A stretch of 44,090 nt of DNA, taken from contig NZ_QFWX01000010.1 of NCBI RefSeq assembly GCF_003344045.1, positions 1-44,090 of the forward strand. Reading direction: 5' to 3'. The first letter of the stretch is position 1, and the number at the start of each line of letters is the position of its first letter. Made by a program: the position numbers and the translations under genes. The notes beneath the pieces are model-generated. The model saw only the letters and a program-made list of their open reading frames with translations. It made no database searches and had not been told where the DNA came from. This document shows, piece after piece, positions 1 to 8,419 of this stretch. Source of the DNA: Marinobacter vulgaris (GTDB taxonomy: Bacteria; Pseudomonadota; Gammaproteobacteria; Pseudomonadales; Oleiphilaceae).

Positions 1-65
1 GGCATGCCACCGGTGATTGCGGAAGAAAAACTTAAAATACTGTCCGGGATTAGTTGACCACTACA
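1..65 (-). mobile_element. Possible end of an IS3-like element abutting the IS256 tail
   Basis: Read on the minus strand from base 65, the sequence begins TGTAGTGGTCAACTAATCCC and continues CGGACAG. It matches about 17 of 26 positions of the end of the IS3-family element at 40084 (TGAAGTGGACCCC, ending GGACAG). This would be a terminal repeat of an element continuing out of the window to the left. No coding sequence is visible in these 65 bases, so the call rests on end similarity alone. Confidence 0.3.
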
Positions 66-1362
66 CACCCCATTACAGGTGACCGTCCAGGCGGTCACCG
101 AATTCGATAATAAAGCGATTCAGTGCAGGCTTCCAATCCCGGATCGGCATGGTCCACTTCTTTGATGCTTGCTGGATCGCCAGGAACGCCACCTTCAGTG
201 CGGAGTCATCACTGGGGAACAGCTTCCGGCGCTTGGTTGCCTTTCGAATAACGCTATTCAGTGACTCGATGGCATTGGTGGTGTAGATCACCTCCCGGAT
301 GGCTGGAGGGTAGTCGAACAGCGTTATCAGGTTGTCCCAGTGGTTGTACCAGGACCTGGCGATTTGCGGGTATTGGCCGTCCCAGCGTTCTGCAAAGTCG
401 TCCAGTGCCGTTCGAGCTTCCTGCTCGGTGGCCGATCTGTAGATTTGCTTCAGATCCGCAGTGACGGCCCTGTAGTCCTTCCAGGACACATACCGCAGCG
501 AGTTACGAACCATGTGTACGATGCAGAGCTGGACCTTGGTCTGGGGGTACTCCGCCGCAATGGCATCCGGGAAGCCTTTGAGACCGTCCACACAGGCGAT
601 CAGGATGTCCTCCAGACCACGGTTCTTCAATTCCGTCAGTACTGACAGCCAGAACTTCGAACCTTCGGTCTCGGCAAGCCACAGGCCCAGCAGCTCCTTC
701 TGGCCTTCCATGTTAATGCCCAGGGCTAGATACAGGGACTTGTTGATCACCCTTTTGTCCTGACGAATTTTCAGAACGATGCAGTCCAGATAAACAATAG
801 GGTAAATCGGATCGACAGGGCGATTCTGCCACTCATGAACCTGATCGATCACGTGCTCAGTCACCTTGGAAACGAGCGTTGCCGAGATGTCGGCGTCGTA
901 CATCTCTTTGAAGGCGTCCACGATGTCTCGTGTGCTCAATCCCTTGGCGTACAAGGCCAGGATCTGATCATCCATCTGGGTCAGCCGGGACTGTCCCTTA
1001 CGGACGAACTGAGGCTCGAAAGAGCCCTCCCGATCACGGGGTGCCTCGATTGGTACTTCGCCATGCTGGCCTTTTAGGCGTTTGGCAGAGTATCCATTAC
1101 GACTGTTGCCGGTACCACGACCTGCCGGGGCATGCTTCTCATAACCGAGGTGCTCATCCAGTTCGGCATTGAGTGCGGTTTCAACGGTGAGTTTTACGAG
1201 TTGCTGGGTGAGGGCTCCGAGGTCTTTCTCGGACTTGATATCTTTGGCCAGCTCTGCGGCCATGGCTTTGAGTTTTTCTTGGTCCACTTGTGTACCCACG
1301 ATGGTATCCTTTTGAAAAGATTACTCAGTCGTGGGCAGTTACACAATTTGGTTTACAGGCTC
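66..1362 (-). mobile_element. IS256-family insertion sequence, left end not seen
   Basis: The element carries one transposase gene read leftwards. A likely right terminal inverted repeat lies at about 1333-1362; read from outside inward it begins GAGCCTGTAAACC, which resembles ends of IS256-type elements. The matching left repeat is absent from the 72 bases after the transposase stop. Either the element continues beyond the window, or it is interrupted at base 65/66 by another IS end. The right end is only 17 bases from the stop of the neighbouring hydrolase gene, so the insertion did not break that gene. Confidence 0.7.
73..1299 (-). CDS. IS256-family (mutator-type) transposase
   Basis: This 408-residue protein has the usual length for IS256/mutator transposases, which catalyse copy-out transposition through a DDE active site. 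The three acidic positions appear intact: Asp in YLDCIVLKIR (about residue 172), Asp in ACVDGLKGF (about 238) and Glu in TTNAIESLN near residue 345. The N-terminal motif GNSRNGYSAKRLKG is also typical. The start is a GTG preceded by AAAGGA at suitable spacing. No frameshift or internal stop is visible, so the enzyme may be active. It stands alone and is unrelated to the polysaccharide genes. Confidence 0.95.
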   Translation of the reverse strand: MGTQVDQEKLKAMAAELAKDIKSEKDLGALTQQLVKLTVETALNAELDEHLGYEKHAPAGRGTGNSRNGYSAKRLKGQHGEVPIEAPRDREGSFEPQFVRKGQSRLTQMDDQILALYAKGLSTRDIVDAFKEMYDADISATLVSKVTEHVIDQVHEWQNRPVDPIYPIVYLDCIVLKIRQDKRVINKSLYLALGINMEGQKELLGLWLAETEGSKFWLSVLTELKNRGLEDILIACVDGLKGFPDAIAAEYPQTKVQLCIVHMVRNSLRYVSWKDYRAVTADLKQIYRSATEQEARTALDDFAERWDGQYPQIARSWYNHWDNLITLFDYPPAIREVIYTTNAIESLNSVIRKATKRRKLFPSDDSALKVAFLAIQQASKKWTMPIRDWKPALNRFIIEFGDRLDGHL

Positions 1363-1378
1363 GGGGGAGGAGGGCTAA

Positions 1379-2740
1379 TCAAACCTCCACCTCATCAAAC
1401 AACTCCGCCACCTCAACATTCCATCCAAACCGATCCCTGACCCGCTTCCGCATAACATCACTCGCAACCATCTCTCCATGAGTAATATACACCTTCTCTG
1501 GCTTTAACGTGCCAGCGCCAAGCCACTGCAAAATCTCCTCATAATCCCCATGTGCAGACAGCGAATCCAGGTTATGCACCTCAGCCTTTACCGGCCAGTG
1601 CTCCCCATGAATCTTCACCGATTCCGCCCCATTCACCAGTGCATCCCCGCGAGTCCCCGGTGCCTGGAACCCGGCAAATACGATGCTGTTCCTCGGATTG
1701 GGCAGCAGGGTTTTCAAATGGTGCAACACACGGCCGCCACTGGCCATGCCGCTGGCAGAGATAATAATGCAGGGGTAGCGTACGGCATTGAGCTCGATGG
1801 ACTCATCCACCGTGCGGACAAATTCGGTGTGCTCGTCGATCATTCCGCACTGGCCGGCGCTCAGTTTGTGTTCCTTGTGATGCCGGGAAAAGATCTCGGT
1901 GGCCCTTATCGCCATGGGGCTGTTCAGATAAACCGGCATTTTTGGTATCCGGCCTTCGCCCATAATCTTGTGAATCAGGTACAACAGCATCTGTGCGCGG
2001 CCCACGGCAAAGGAGGGCAGAAGCACAATGCCGCCGCGTCCTGCGGTTCTGGTGATGATTTTCGCCAGTTCGGATTCCGGGTCGCTTTCAGCGTGGAGCC
2101 GATCGCCATAGGTGGACTCGCACACCAGTACATCGGCTTTGTCGATGGGCTCCGGTGGCCGCATGATGACGTCATTCTGCCGGCCTACATCGCCACTGAA
2201 TACGATGGTGCGGTCGCTGCCCCGGTGATGGACGTGCACGCAGGACGAGCCCAGTATGTGCCCGGCCGGAGTGAAGGTTACTTCCATCCCCTTAACCGGT
2301 TCAAAGCGTTCGTGATAATGCAGGGACTCGAAGTGCTTCAGGGCCTCCTGGGCATCCTTCACGGTAAACAGGGGTTCCGGCTTGTCATGCTTTGAAAACC
2401 CTTTGCGGAAGGCGTATTTGGCGTCCTCTTCCTGCAGGTAGCCGGCATCCGGCAGCAATACCTTGCACAGCTCATGGGTGGCTTTCGTGCAGTATACTTT
2501 TCCTTTGAAGCCGTTCTTAACCAGCGCTGGCAGGTAGCCGCTGTGGTCGATATGGGCATGGGTCAGAACTACCGCATTGATGGATGACGGCTCAACCGGA
2601 AACCGCGCCCAGTTCCGCTTGCGCAGGTTCTTGACGCCCTGGTACATGCCACAGTCCACCAACATCCGGTGTTTGTCATCCGACAGCAGATAGCGTGAAC
2701 CAGTCACCGTGCCTGCACCGCCAAGGAATTTCAGCTTCAT
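1379..2740 (-). CDS. Metallo-beta-lactamase/beta-CASP hydrolase (RNA-processing type)
   Basis: This 453-residue protein belongs to the metallo-beta-lactamase superfamily with an inserted beta-CASP domain, the family of CPSF73/Ysh1-like nucleases. Visible motifs are the zinc-binding HAHIDH at residues 61-66, FSGDVG, the beta-CASP segment SASGMASGGRV and the C-terminal motif LSAHGDYEE. The start was placed at the ATG at 2740 because MKLKFLGGAGTVTGS is the normal family N terminus and AAGGA lies just upstream. A start 48 bases further out would add an atypical extension. RNase activity is a family inference; the substrate is unknown. A second, divergent member lies at 41950. It is transcribed divergently from cysQ. 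Confidence 0.9.
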   Translation of the reverse strand: MKLKFLGGAGTVTGSRYLLSDDKHRMLVDCGMYQGVKNLRKRNWARFPVEPSSINAVVLTHAHIDHSGYLPALVKNGFKGKVYCTKATHELCKVLLPDAGYLQEEDAKYAFRKGFSKHDKPEPLFTVKDAQEALKHFESLHYHERFEPVKGMEVTFTPAGHILGSSCVHVHHRGSDRTIVFSGDVGRQNDVIMRPPEPIDKADVLVCESTYGDRLHAESDPESELAKIITRTAGRGGIVLLPSFAVGRAQMLLYLIHKIMGEGRIPKMPVYLNSPMAIRATEIFSRHHKEHKLSAGQCGMIDEHTEFVRTVDESIELNAVRYPCIIISASGMASGGRVLHHLKTLLPNPRNSIVFAGFQAPGTRGDALVNGAESVKIHGEHWPVKAEVHNLDSLSAHGDYEEILQWLGAGTLKPEKVYITHGEMVASDVMRKRVRDRFGWNVEVAELFDEVEV

Positions 2741-2761
2741 GAAGTCATCCTTGCAATATTT

Positions 2762-2791
2762 TTGATGTGTTGCGTCACTATCGCCCATAAT
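2762..2791 (+). promoter_or_regulatory. Candidate sigma-70 promoter for cysQ
   Basis: TTGATG (2762-2767) and CATAAT (2786-2791) are separated by 18 bases in the 91-base divergent gap between the beta-CASP hydrolase and cysQ. The spacing is acceptable and the match is moderate. This is a motif reading only. Confidence 0.35.
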
Positions 2792-2831
2792 AGCTTAAAA
2801 GTTATTGATCTGACGCAGGAAGCCAACGCCC

Positions 2832-3599
2832 ATGCATTACAGCTCGATCCTCCCCGACGTACTGAAGATCGCCGACGAAGCCAGCGAAAAAGTTCTCAAT
2901 ATCTACATGACGGACTTCAAGGTGAACTACAAGGCAGACGAGTCGCCGATTACCGCAGCAGACGTCGCCAGCCACCGCATTATCGTGGCGGGCCTGCGCA
3001 ACCTCAGTCACGATATTCCGATATTGTCGGAAGAGGGCGCGGAGATCCCCTGGAGCGAGCGCAAGCACTGGCATCGGTTCTGGCTGATCGACCCAATCGA
3101 TGGTACCAAGGATTTCACCCAGCGCACTGGTGAGTTTACGGTCAACATTGCACTTATTGAAAACGGCGAGCCCATTCTGGGGGTGGTGACAGCGCCTGCC
3201 CTCAAGGAAGCATATTGGGGGCTGAAAGGTGACGGTGCCTATAAGCGGGAGCGGACAGGCCGGGTGCGGCGTATAAGAGTGGCAACCCCTGGCGAAGCCA
3301 AGCGTGTTGTCGCCAGCAAGAACCACCTGAATGAAGAAACCAGGGCTTTCATCGATAAGCTTGGCGAGCATGAACTGGTGCAGGCGGGCAGTTCCCTTAA
3401 ATTCTGCAAAATCGCCGAAGGCCATGCGGATATCTATCCCCGGCTGGGGCCGACCTGTGAATGGGACACCGGCGCAGCTCATGCCGTGTTGCTGGCAGCA
3501 GGCGGCAAAGTGGAAACCCTGGATGGCAAGCCGCTGATGTATGGCAAGGAGGATGTTCTGAACCCGTTCTTCGTGGCAGCTGGCGATTGGTATAAGTGA
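2832..3599 (+). CDS. cysQ: 3'(2'),5'-bisphosphate nucleotidase CysQ
   Basis: CysQ hydrolyses 3'-phosphoadenosine 5'-phosphate (PAP) to AMP, removing the inhibitory by-product of sulfotransfer and PAPS reduction. The 255-residue length fits the family. The inositol-monophosphatase-fold metal sites are clear: LSEEGAEIPW (metal-binding Glu), DPIDGTKDF (near residues 87-95) and the C-terminal WDTGAAHAVLLAAGG. An AGGA ribosome site precedes the ATG. It stands next to rfaH and upstream of genes for two sulfotransferase-like proteins, with cysC far downstream. That gives it a plausible role in recycling PAP made during glycan sulfation, besides its housekeeping function. Confidence 0.93.
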   Translation: MHYSSILPDVLKIADEASEKVLNIYMTDFKVNYKADESPITAADVASHRIIVAGLRNLSHDIPILSEEGAEIPWSERKHWHRFWLIDPIDGTKDFTQRTGEFTVNIALIENGEPILGVVTAPALKEAYWGLKGDGAYKRERTGRVRRIRVATPGEAKRVVASKNHLNEETRAFIDKLGEHELVQAGSSLKFCKIAEGHADIYPRLGPTCEWDTGAAHAVLLAAGGKVETLDGKPLMYGKEDVLNPFFVAAGDWYK

Positions 3600-3624
3600 G
3601 CGAAAGGCTCCGGATTTTGACGTA

Positions 3625-3642
3625 GGCGGTGTTCTCACCGCC
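3625..3642 (+). terminator. Hairpin after cysQ, weak terminator candidate
   Basis: GGCGGTG and CACCGCC form a perfect 7-base-pair stem around a TTCT loop, 26 bases after the cysQ stop. No T-run follows, so intrinsic termination is doubtful. It may only stabilise the cysQ mRNA 3' end. Confidence 0.3.
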
Positions 3643-3800
3643 GGGCTGGTTCGTAAAAGCCGGCCGCCAGCGCCCCAATCTGATGGCGGAAAAGCTACGG
3701 TATGCATCGTGAGCATACGGCAATGCCCGTTGGCGAAACCGGAACATCAATGAGACAATCCGCTCTACCTGACTCCAAACACCCCAATCAAGCGGTAGAT

Positions 3801-4298
3801 ATGACCTGGTACGCCCTCCAACACAAACCCGCCCAGGGCGACCGCGCCCTGACGCACCTGCAAAACCAGGACATCGCCTGCTTCTACCCTAAAATCACGG
3901 TGGAAAAAATCAAAGGCGGCAAGCGCACCAAAAAACTGGAACCGCTGTTCCCCGGCTACCTCTTCGTCAACCTTGAACAAACCGACCCCATGTGGGCCAA
4001 GCTACGCTCCACCCGCGGTGTAATCCGTGTAGTGGGCTTCGCCAACAAGCCAGCAGCCATATCAGATGACGTCATTCAGCATATAAAATACAGCCTGGAT
4101 ACTGTCATAGAGCAGGGCGGCATCAAGCCCGGGCAGACAGTAGAACTGGACGACGGCCCCTTCAAAGGCATCAGTGCCATATTCCAGGCCTACGACGGCG
4201 AAGAGCGCGCCATTGTCCTCATCAGCTTCATGCAGAAACAACAAACCGTAAAAGTCCCTCTCTCCACCGTCACGCCCCATATCCGTAGGTCGGATTAG
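3801..4298 (+). CDS. rfaH: Transcription antitermination protein RfaH
   Basis: RfaH is a specialised NusG paralogue that loads on RNA polymerase paused at ops sites, suppresses pausing and termination in long polysaccharide operons, and helps recruit ribosomes. The 165-residue product starts MTWYALQHKPAQGDRAL, matching the NusG/RfaH N-terminal domain, and contains LFPGYLFVNL and a C-terminal KOW-like region. The ATG at 3801 was chosen because upstream in-frame starts add about 33 residues unlike the family. The last codons and the stop lie inside a dispersed palindromic repeat (4285-4316), which supplies the residues RRSD. Two ops elements in this window (4587 and 21198) are its expected targets. 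Confidence 0.93.
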   Translation: MTWYALQHKPAQGDRALTHLQNQDIACFYPKITVEKIKGGKRTKKLEPLFPGYLFVNLEQTDPMWAKLRSTRGVIRVVGFANKPAAISDDVIQHIKYSLDTVIEQGGIKPGQTVELDDGPFKGISAIFQAYDGEERAIVLISFMQKQQTVKVPLSTVTPHIRRSD

Positions 4299-4316
4299 GC
4301 GAAGCCGTAATCCGAC
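4285..4316. repeat. REP-like palindrome, copy 1
   Basis: The 32-base unit begins GTAGGTCGGATTAGGCGAAG and ends TAATCCGAC. GTCGGATTA pairs with TAATCCGAC as a 9-base stem. It overlaps the end of rfaH and provides its TAG stop. Four more copies occur at 37318, 39813, 41819 (inverted) and 41879. Confidence 0.85.
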
Positions 4317-4419
4317 AATCCACCAAATTAACAGCCAACCAACCTGAATGCATAAACTACAGTTTCACAAATCTTTACATCATTAAATGATCTAAACCCC
4401 ACCCCCGAGGGTTGTTTAC

Positions 4420-4447
4420 TTGCGTGGCACATAAGATGCCGTAGAAT
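4420..4447 (+). promoter_or_regulatory. Candidate promoter of the rml operon leader
   Basis: TTGCGT (4420-4425) and TAGAAT (4442-4447) are spaced by 16 bases. They lie about 140 bases upstream of the ops site, in the 338-base stretch between rfaH and rmlB that otherwise holds only a REP-like repeat and the JUMPstart/ops leader. This is a motif reading, not proof of a start site. Confidence 0.35.
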
Positions 4448-4557
4448 CGCACCGTTTCGATCGCTCGCGATCATACAAGGCTTCTTGGGAATTGAGCTTA
4501 GGCACAGCATCGACGAAGTCTGTCTTTGTCTGGCCCGGAAAAACATGCAAACCTTTT

Positions 4558-4598
4558 GCCTAAACGCACTGAACCCTGGTTGGTGGGGCGGTAGCGTG
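4558..4598 (+). promoter_or_regulatory. JUMPstart/ops element 1 (RfaH loading site)
   Basis: The core GGCGGTAGCGTG at 4587-4598 is an exact match to the ops core that pauses RNA polymerase and recruits RfaH. The upstream 29 bases resemble a JUMPstart element. The whole 41-base block matches the second copy at 21169-21209 at 34 of 41 positions, with the last 19 bases identical. It ends 38 bases before the rmlB start. No clear Shine-Dalgarno sequence precedes rmlB, as often seen where RfaH helps recruit ribosomes. Confidence 0.9.
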
Positions 4599-4636
4599 TG
4601 TGGTGTTTCCTTGGTGCATCATGGAATCGATTTGAT

Positions 4637-5689
4637 ATGAAATTACTCGTAACCGGTGGTGCTGGATTCATCGGCTCCGCCATCGTGCGGCACATAATCA
4701 TTAACACTGAAGACAGCGTGATTAATCTTGACAAGCTTACCTACGCTGGCAATCTAGAGAGCTTGTCGCCAGTGAGCGACAGTGATCGCTATACGTTTGA
4801 GAGAGTGGACATCTGCAACCGTGCTGAGCTGGACCGCGTGTTTGAGGAGTACCAGCCGGATGCAGTGATGCATCTCGCGGCTGAAAGCCATGTAGACCGG
4901 TCTATCGATGGCCCTGCTGCCTTTGTCGAAACCAACATTGTTGGCACGTACACCCTGCTTGAGGCAGCAAGGCATTACTGGCGAAATCTTGGTGATGACC
5001 AGAAGAATAGCTTCCGTTTCCACCACATTTCGACGGACGAAGTCTATGGTGATCTGGAAGGGCCTGAAGACCTGTTTACGGAAGAGACCTCATACGCGCC
5101 GAGCTCTCCCTACTCTGCGAGTAAAGCCAGTTCTGACCACCTGGTTCGCGCATGGTACCGCACCTACGGATTGCCGGTGCTCATCACCAATTGTTCCAAT
5201 AACTACGGGCCCTATCATTTTCCAGAGAAGCTCATACCGCTTATGATCCTCAACGCGCTGGAGAGGAAGCCGCTTCCGGTCTACGGAGAGGGCAACCAGG
5301 TGCGCGACTGGCTTTACGTCGAAGACCACGCCAGAGCCCTGTACAGAGTTGTCACGGAGGGCGTGACAGGAGAAACCTACAACATCGGCGGCCACAACGA
5401 GAAACGAAACATAGATGTGGTACACACCATCTGTGACCTTCTGCAGGAAATGGTACCAAGTGCTGAAAGCTATCGTGATCTCATTACACACGTTGCCGAT
5501 CGCCCCGGACACGACTTGCGCTATGCCATAGACGCCAGCAAGATAGAGCGAGAACTGGGGTGGACGCCTCAAGAAAGTTTTGAAAGCGGCATTCGCAAGA
5601 CAGTCCGGTGGTACCTGGATAACGCCGAATGGTGTCGGCGGGTTCAGGATGGAAGTTATCAGAGAGGGAGATTGGGAGTGGCACAATGA
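4637..5689 (+). CDS. rmlB: dTDP-glucose 4,6-dehydratase RmlB
   Basis: RmlB converts dTDP-glucose to dTDP-4-keto-6-deoxyglucose, the second step of dTDP-L-rhamnose synthesis. The 350-residue protein shows the NAD-binding TGGAGFIGS at the N terminus, the catalytic [10 protein letters not shown] and the YSASKASSD (YxxxK) motif of extended short-chain dehydrogenases. The ATG at 4637 places the Rossmann motif directly after the start; an upstream alternative adds 13 unrelated residues. It is the first gene after ops element 1 and overlaps rmlA by four bases (ATGA), implying translational coupling. Confidence 0.96.
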   Translation: MKLLVTGGAGFIGSAIVRHIIINTEDSVINLDKLTYAGNLESLSPVSDSDRYTFERVDICNRAELDRVFEEYQPDAVMHLAAESHVDRSIDGPAAFVETNIVGTYTLLEAARHYWRNLGDDQKNSFRFHHISTDEVYGDLEGPEDLFTEETSYAPSSPYSASKASSDHLVRAWYRTYGLPVLITNCSNNYGPYHFPEKLIPLMILNALERKPLPVYGEGNQVRDWLYVEDHARALYRVVTEGVTGETYNIGGHNEKRNIDVVHTICDLLQEMVPSAESYRDLITHVADRPGHDLRYAIDASKIERELGWTPQESFESGIRKTVRWYLDNAEWCRRVQDGSYQRGRLGVAQ

Positions 5690-6558
5690 AAGGAATAGTT
5701 CTGGCCGGGGGCTCCGGAACCCGCTTGTACCCGATCACCCGGGGGATCTCGAAGCAGCTGCTGCCCGTGTATGACAAACCCATGATTTATTACCCGCTTT
5801 CTGTACTGATGCTGGCGGGAATACGGGACATTCTGGTAATTACAACGCCGGAAGATCAGGAAGGATTCCAGCGCCTGCTTGGTGATGGCAGCCAGTGGGG
5901 CGTAACCCTCACGTACGCTATCCAGCCCAGCCCAGATGGCCTTGCCCAGGCCTTCATCATTGGCGAGTCGTTCATTGGTAACAGTAGCGTGTGTCTGGTG
6001 CTGGGCGATAACATCTATTATGGCCAGGGGTTCAGCAAACTGCTGCAATCCGCAGCCTCCCGCGAATCCGGCGCAACGGTATTTGGCTATCGGGTAACCG
6101 ACCCAGAACGCTTTGGCGTTGTAGAGTTTGATAAGAATCAAAGCGCCATTTCCATTGAAGAGAAACCCGAAAATCCAAAGTCCAACTTTGCCGTAACCGG
6201 GTTGTACTTCTACGACAACGATGTAATCGACATTGCCAAGGGTGTAACGCCCTCAGCCCGAGGCGAGCTGGAGATAACCTCAGTGAACCAGGCGTATCTG
6301 GATAGGGGCGATTTAAACGTCGAACTTCTGGGCCGTGGCTATGCCTGGCTGGACACCGGAACCTACGACTCGCTCCACGAAGCGGCGGGATTCATCGAAA
6401 CGCTGGAAAAACGCCAGGGCCTGAAGGTCGCATGCCTGGAAGAGGTGGCGTACCGTATGGGCTACATTGGTAAAGAGCAACTGCTGGAGCAGGCGGAAAT
6501 GCTCAAAAAGAACAGTTATGGCCAGTACCTGAAAGCACTTGCGGAGCGTGGCTTTTGA
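5686..6558 (+). CDS. rmlA: Glucose-1-phosphate thymidylyltransferase RmlA
   Basis: RmlA makes dTDP-glucose from glucose-1-phosphate and dTTP, the committed step toward dTDP-L-rhamnose, and is usually inhibited by the end product. The 290-residue length is exactly typical. The nucleotidyltransferase signature [11 protein letters not shown] is followed by [17 protein letters not shown]. The start at 5686 overlaps the rmlB stop. Its 3' end overlaps a good candidate promoter (6555-6583) for the next glycosyltransferase gene. Confidence 0.97.
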   Translation: MKGIVLAGGSGTRLYPITRGISKQLLPVYDKPMIYYPLSVLMLAGIRDILVITTPEDQEGFQRLLGDGSQWGVTLTYAIQPSPDGLAQAFIIGESFIGNSSVCLVLGDNIYYGQGFSKLLQSAASRESGATVFGYRVTDPERFGVVEFDKNQSAISIEEKPENPKSNFAVTGLYFYDNDVIDIAKGVTPSARGELEITSVNQAYLDRGDLNVELLGRGYAWLDTGTYDSLHEAAGFIETLEKRQGLKVACLEEVAYRMGYIGKEQLLEQAEMLKKNSYGQYLKALAERGF

Positions 6559-6583
6559 GCGATGCGGTTTTTTTGGATATAAT
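6555..6583 (+). promoter_or_regulatory. Candidate internal promoter overlapping the rmlA stop
   Basis: TTGAGC (6555-6560) and a perfect TATAAT (6578-6583) are separated by 17 bases, the ideal sigma-70 spacing. The site overlaps the rmlA stop codon and precedes the GT2 gene starting at 6629. It could give RfaH-independent expression of the GT2, rmlD and rmlC genes. Confidence 0.45.
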
Positions 6584-6628
6584 GTTACGGTCGTCGCATG
6601 GGCCGACTTTCCGCTTTCAGGCTGGTAC

Positions 6629-7480
6629 ATGAAACTCCTGATGTCCAAAGTGGTGCACAACTGGGATGAGTCCGTTTTGGAGCCAGCCTTGCGCTCATTG
6701 TCGCTCAGCCTGACAACGGCTGCGGAAGCAGGCGAGCTGGATTCAGCTATTCTCTGGTTGTCCTACAATGGGCACCAGCCCCTCGATGAGCAACGGGCGA
6801 CGGAGCTGCTGGATGCAACCTTCGATTGGCCCGTAAGGCTGTTAGCGCAGCAACCAAACCTTGGTTACGGCCGCACTAACAACCTTGCACTCGATCAGAT
6901 GTTCGAAGAGTTCGGGTCAAGCGCTCAGAATATCGCAATACTGGTGATCAACCCAGACGTTGTTCTTGAAGATAGCACCATCACCGCAGCGGCGCAGCAC
7001 CTCCGCAAAGAACCGGACTGCGGGTTGGTATGCCCGCTGATTTCCGACTGGCAGGGGCGGTCGGACGCGATAGGCCACAAGCGTTACCCTTCATTCGCCG
7101 TATTGACCGCGCGCTTGCTATACCTGTTGTTCAAGCTGCCCCCCGTCCACTCTCTCAACGAGCGCTATGAATACCGGGATATGCCATCTGAAGCGCCTAT
7201 TGATGATATTGAGCTGTGTTCTGGCTGCTTTATGCTGGGGCCCCTTCGTTACTGGCAAGAGCTCGGTGGATTTGATGGCCGTTTTTTCATGTATTTTGAA
7301 GACTTTGACTTGGCCGTGCGGGGCCGCAAGCGGGGTTGGCGCAATCATTATGTGCCAGCGGTAAAAATCCGTCACGCCGGTGGCGGTGTAGGCACCAAGA
7401 ACTGGCGGCACCGATGGTGGTTTATCCGCTCGGCATTACGGTTTTTCAACCGCCATGGCTGGCGGATGTGGCGAGTATGA
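6629..7480 (+). CDS. GT2-family glycosyltransferase, rhamnosyltransferase-like
   Basis: This is a 283-residue GT-A-fold family 2 enzyme, similar in layout to WbbL-type rhamnosyltransferases. PNLGYGRTNNLAL, LVINPDVVLED (carrying the DxD-equivalent metal/nucleotide site), CSGCFMLGPLRYWQELGGFD and MYFEDFDLAVRGRKRGW are all family motifs. The ATG at 6629 is the first in frame; TTG and GTG codons upstream within rmlA would add an unlikely extension. It sits inside the rml gene group, between rmlA and rmlD, which favours dTDP-rhamnose as donor. The acceptor is unknown. It is a cytoplasmic enzyme acting on undecaprenyl-linked intermediates. Confidence 0.85.
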   Translation: MKLLMSKVVHNWDESVLEPALRSLSLSLTTAAEAGELDSAILWLSYNGHQPLDEQRATELLDATFDWPVRLLAQQPNLGYGRTNNLALDQMFEEFGSSAQNIAILVINPDVVLEDSTITAAAQHLRKEPDCGLVCPLISDWQGRSDAIGHKRYPSFAVLTARLLYLLFKLPPVHSLNERYEYRDMPSEAPIDDIELCSGCFMLGPLRYWQELGGFDGRFFMYFEDFDLAVRGRKRGWRNHYVPAVKIRHAGGGVGTKNWRHRWWFIRSALRFFNRHGWRMWRV

Positions 7481-7517
7481 ACCAGGCTCACTTAACGCGA
7501 CAGAGGCGATTGAATAC

Positions 7518-8417
7518 ATGATTCTGGTAACAGGCAGCGAAGGCCAGGTAGGTTACGAGTTGCTGCGCACACTAGCACCGCTTGGCCGGGTAAAAGGGCT
7601 GACGAGAGCGGACGGCGACCTCTCGGACCGGAACACGGTGCTTGCATTGCTGAACGAGCACAAGCCCTGCTGCATCGTAAACGCAGCCGCTTATACCGCA
7701 GTAGACAAAGCCGAAACAGACACCGAGGCTGCCAAAGCGCTCAACACAACGCTCCCGGCTACCCTGGCTGAGTGGGCCAAAGTGAACCAGACGCATCTGT
7801 TTCACTACTCCACCGATTACGTGTACGACGGCAGCGGCACTAACCCTTGGGTAGAGACAGATCCAACCGGCCCACTTTCGGTTTACGGCAAAACCAAACT
7901 CGCAGGCGACCAGGCGTTACTAGAGGCGGGAATTGGGGCGGTTATATTTCGCACCTCCTGGGTTTACGGGGCCCGCGGCCGAAACTTCATGTTGACCATG
8001 ATAAAGCTCGGCCAGGAGAGGGACGAACTCAGTGTCGTAGCGGACCAATGGGGCACGCCAACACCCGCCTGGTTGATTGCACAGGTGACGGCAACCGCCG
8101 TTCGGGAAAAACTTAAAGGCACCAAGGGCATTGAGGGCGTTTACCACCTTACCTGTACAGGGGATACCAACTGGTGTGACTTTGCCCGCGCTATCATGCA
8201 AGAGGCACAGGCACTGGGCATCTCAATACGGATTGAGAAAGACCGCATCAAACCAATACCGACAGCGGATTACCCCGCGCCCGCGCCGCGACCGCTCAAC
8301 TCCCGACTTAATGTTGCAAAGCTTGAACGGGCTTTTAACCTGCAATTACCAGACTGGCGCAACGCTATGCAATTAACCATACGGGACTGGGCTGAACACA
8401 ACAGGAATCTGGATTGA
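7518..8417 (+). CDS. rmlD: dTDP-4-dehydrorhamnose reductase RmlD
   Basis: RmlD performs the last NAD(P)H-dependent reduction to dTDP-L-rhamnose. The 299-residue protein begins MILVTGSEGQVGYELLRTL, the family's Rossmann start, and carries HYSTDYVYDGSG and YGKTKLAGD (YxxxK). The C-terminal part contains RPLNSRL, a family hallmark. The ATG at 7518 was preferred over a start 63 bases upstream inside the preceding gene's tail. It is separated by two bases from rmlC, so the two are cotranscribed. Confidence 0.95.
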   Translation: MILVTGSEGQVGYELLRTLAPLGRVKGLTRADGDLSDRNTVLALLNEHKPCCIVNAAAYTAVDKAETDTEAAKALNTTLPATLAEWAKVNQTHLFHYSTDYVYDGSGTNPWVETDPTGPLSVYGKTKLAGDQALLEAGIGAVIFRTSWVYGARGRNFMLTMIKLGQERDELSVVADQWGTPTPAWLIAQVTATAVREKLKGTKGIEGVYHLTCTGDTNWCDFARAIMQEAQALGISIRIEKDRIKPIPTADYPAPAPRPLNSRLNVAKLERAFNLQLPDWRNAMQLTIRDWAEHNRNLD

Positions 8418-8419
8418 TT

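Noticed and set aside
1550..2395. 281-codon plus-strand open frame opposite the first beta-CASP gene
   Set aside because: It lies fully antisense to a well-supported enzyme, has no recognisable motifs, and is a typical GC-driven shadow frame.
2802..3716. 304-codon minus-strand open frame opposite cysQ
   Set aside because: Antisense to a canonical CysQ with complete catalytic motifs; its translation shows no family features.
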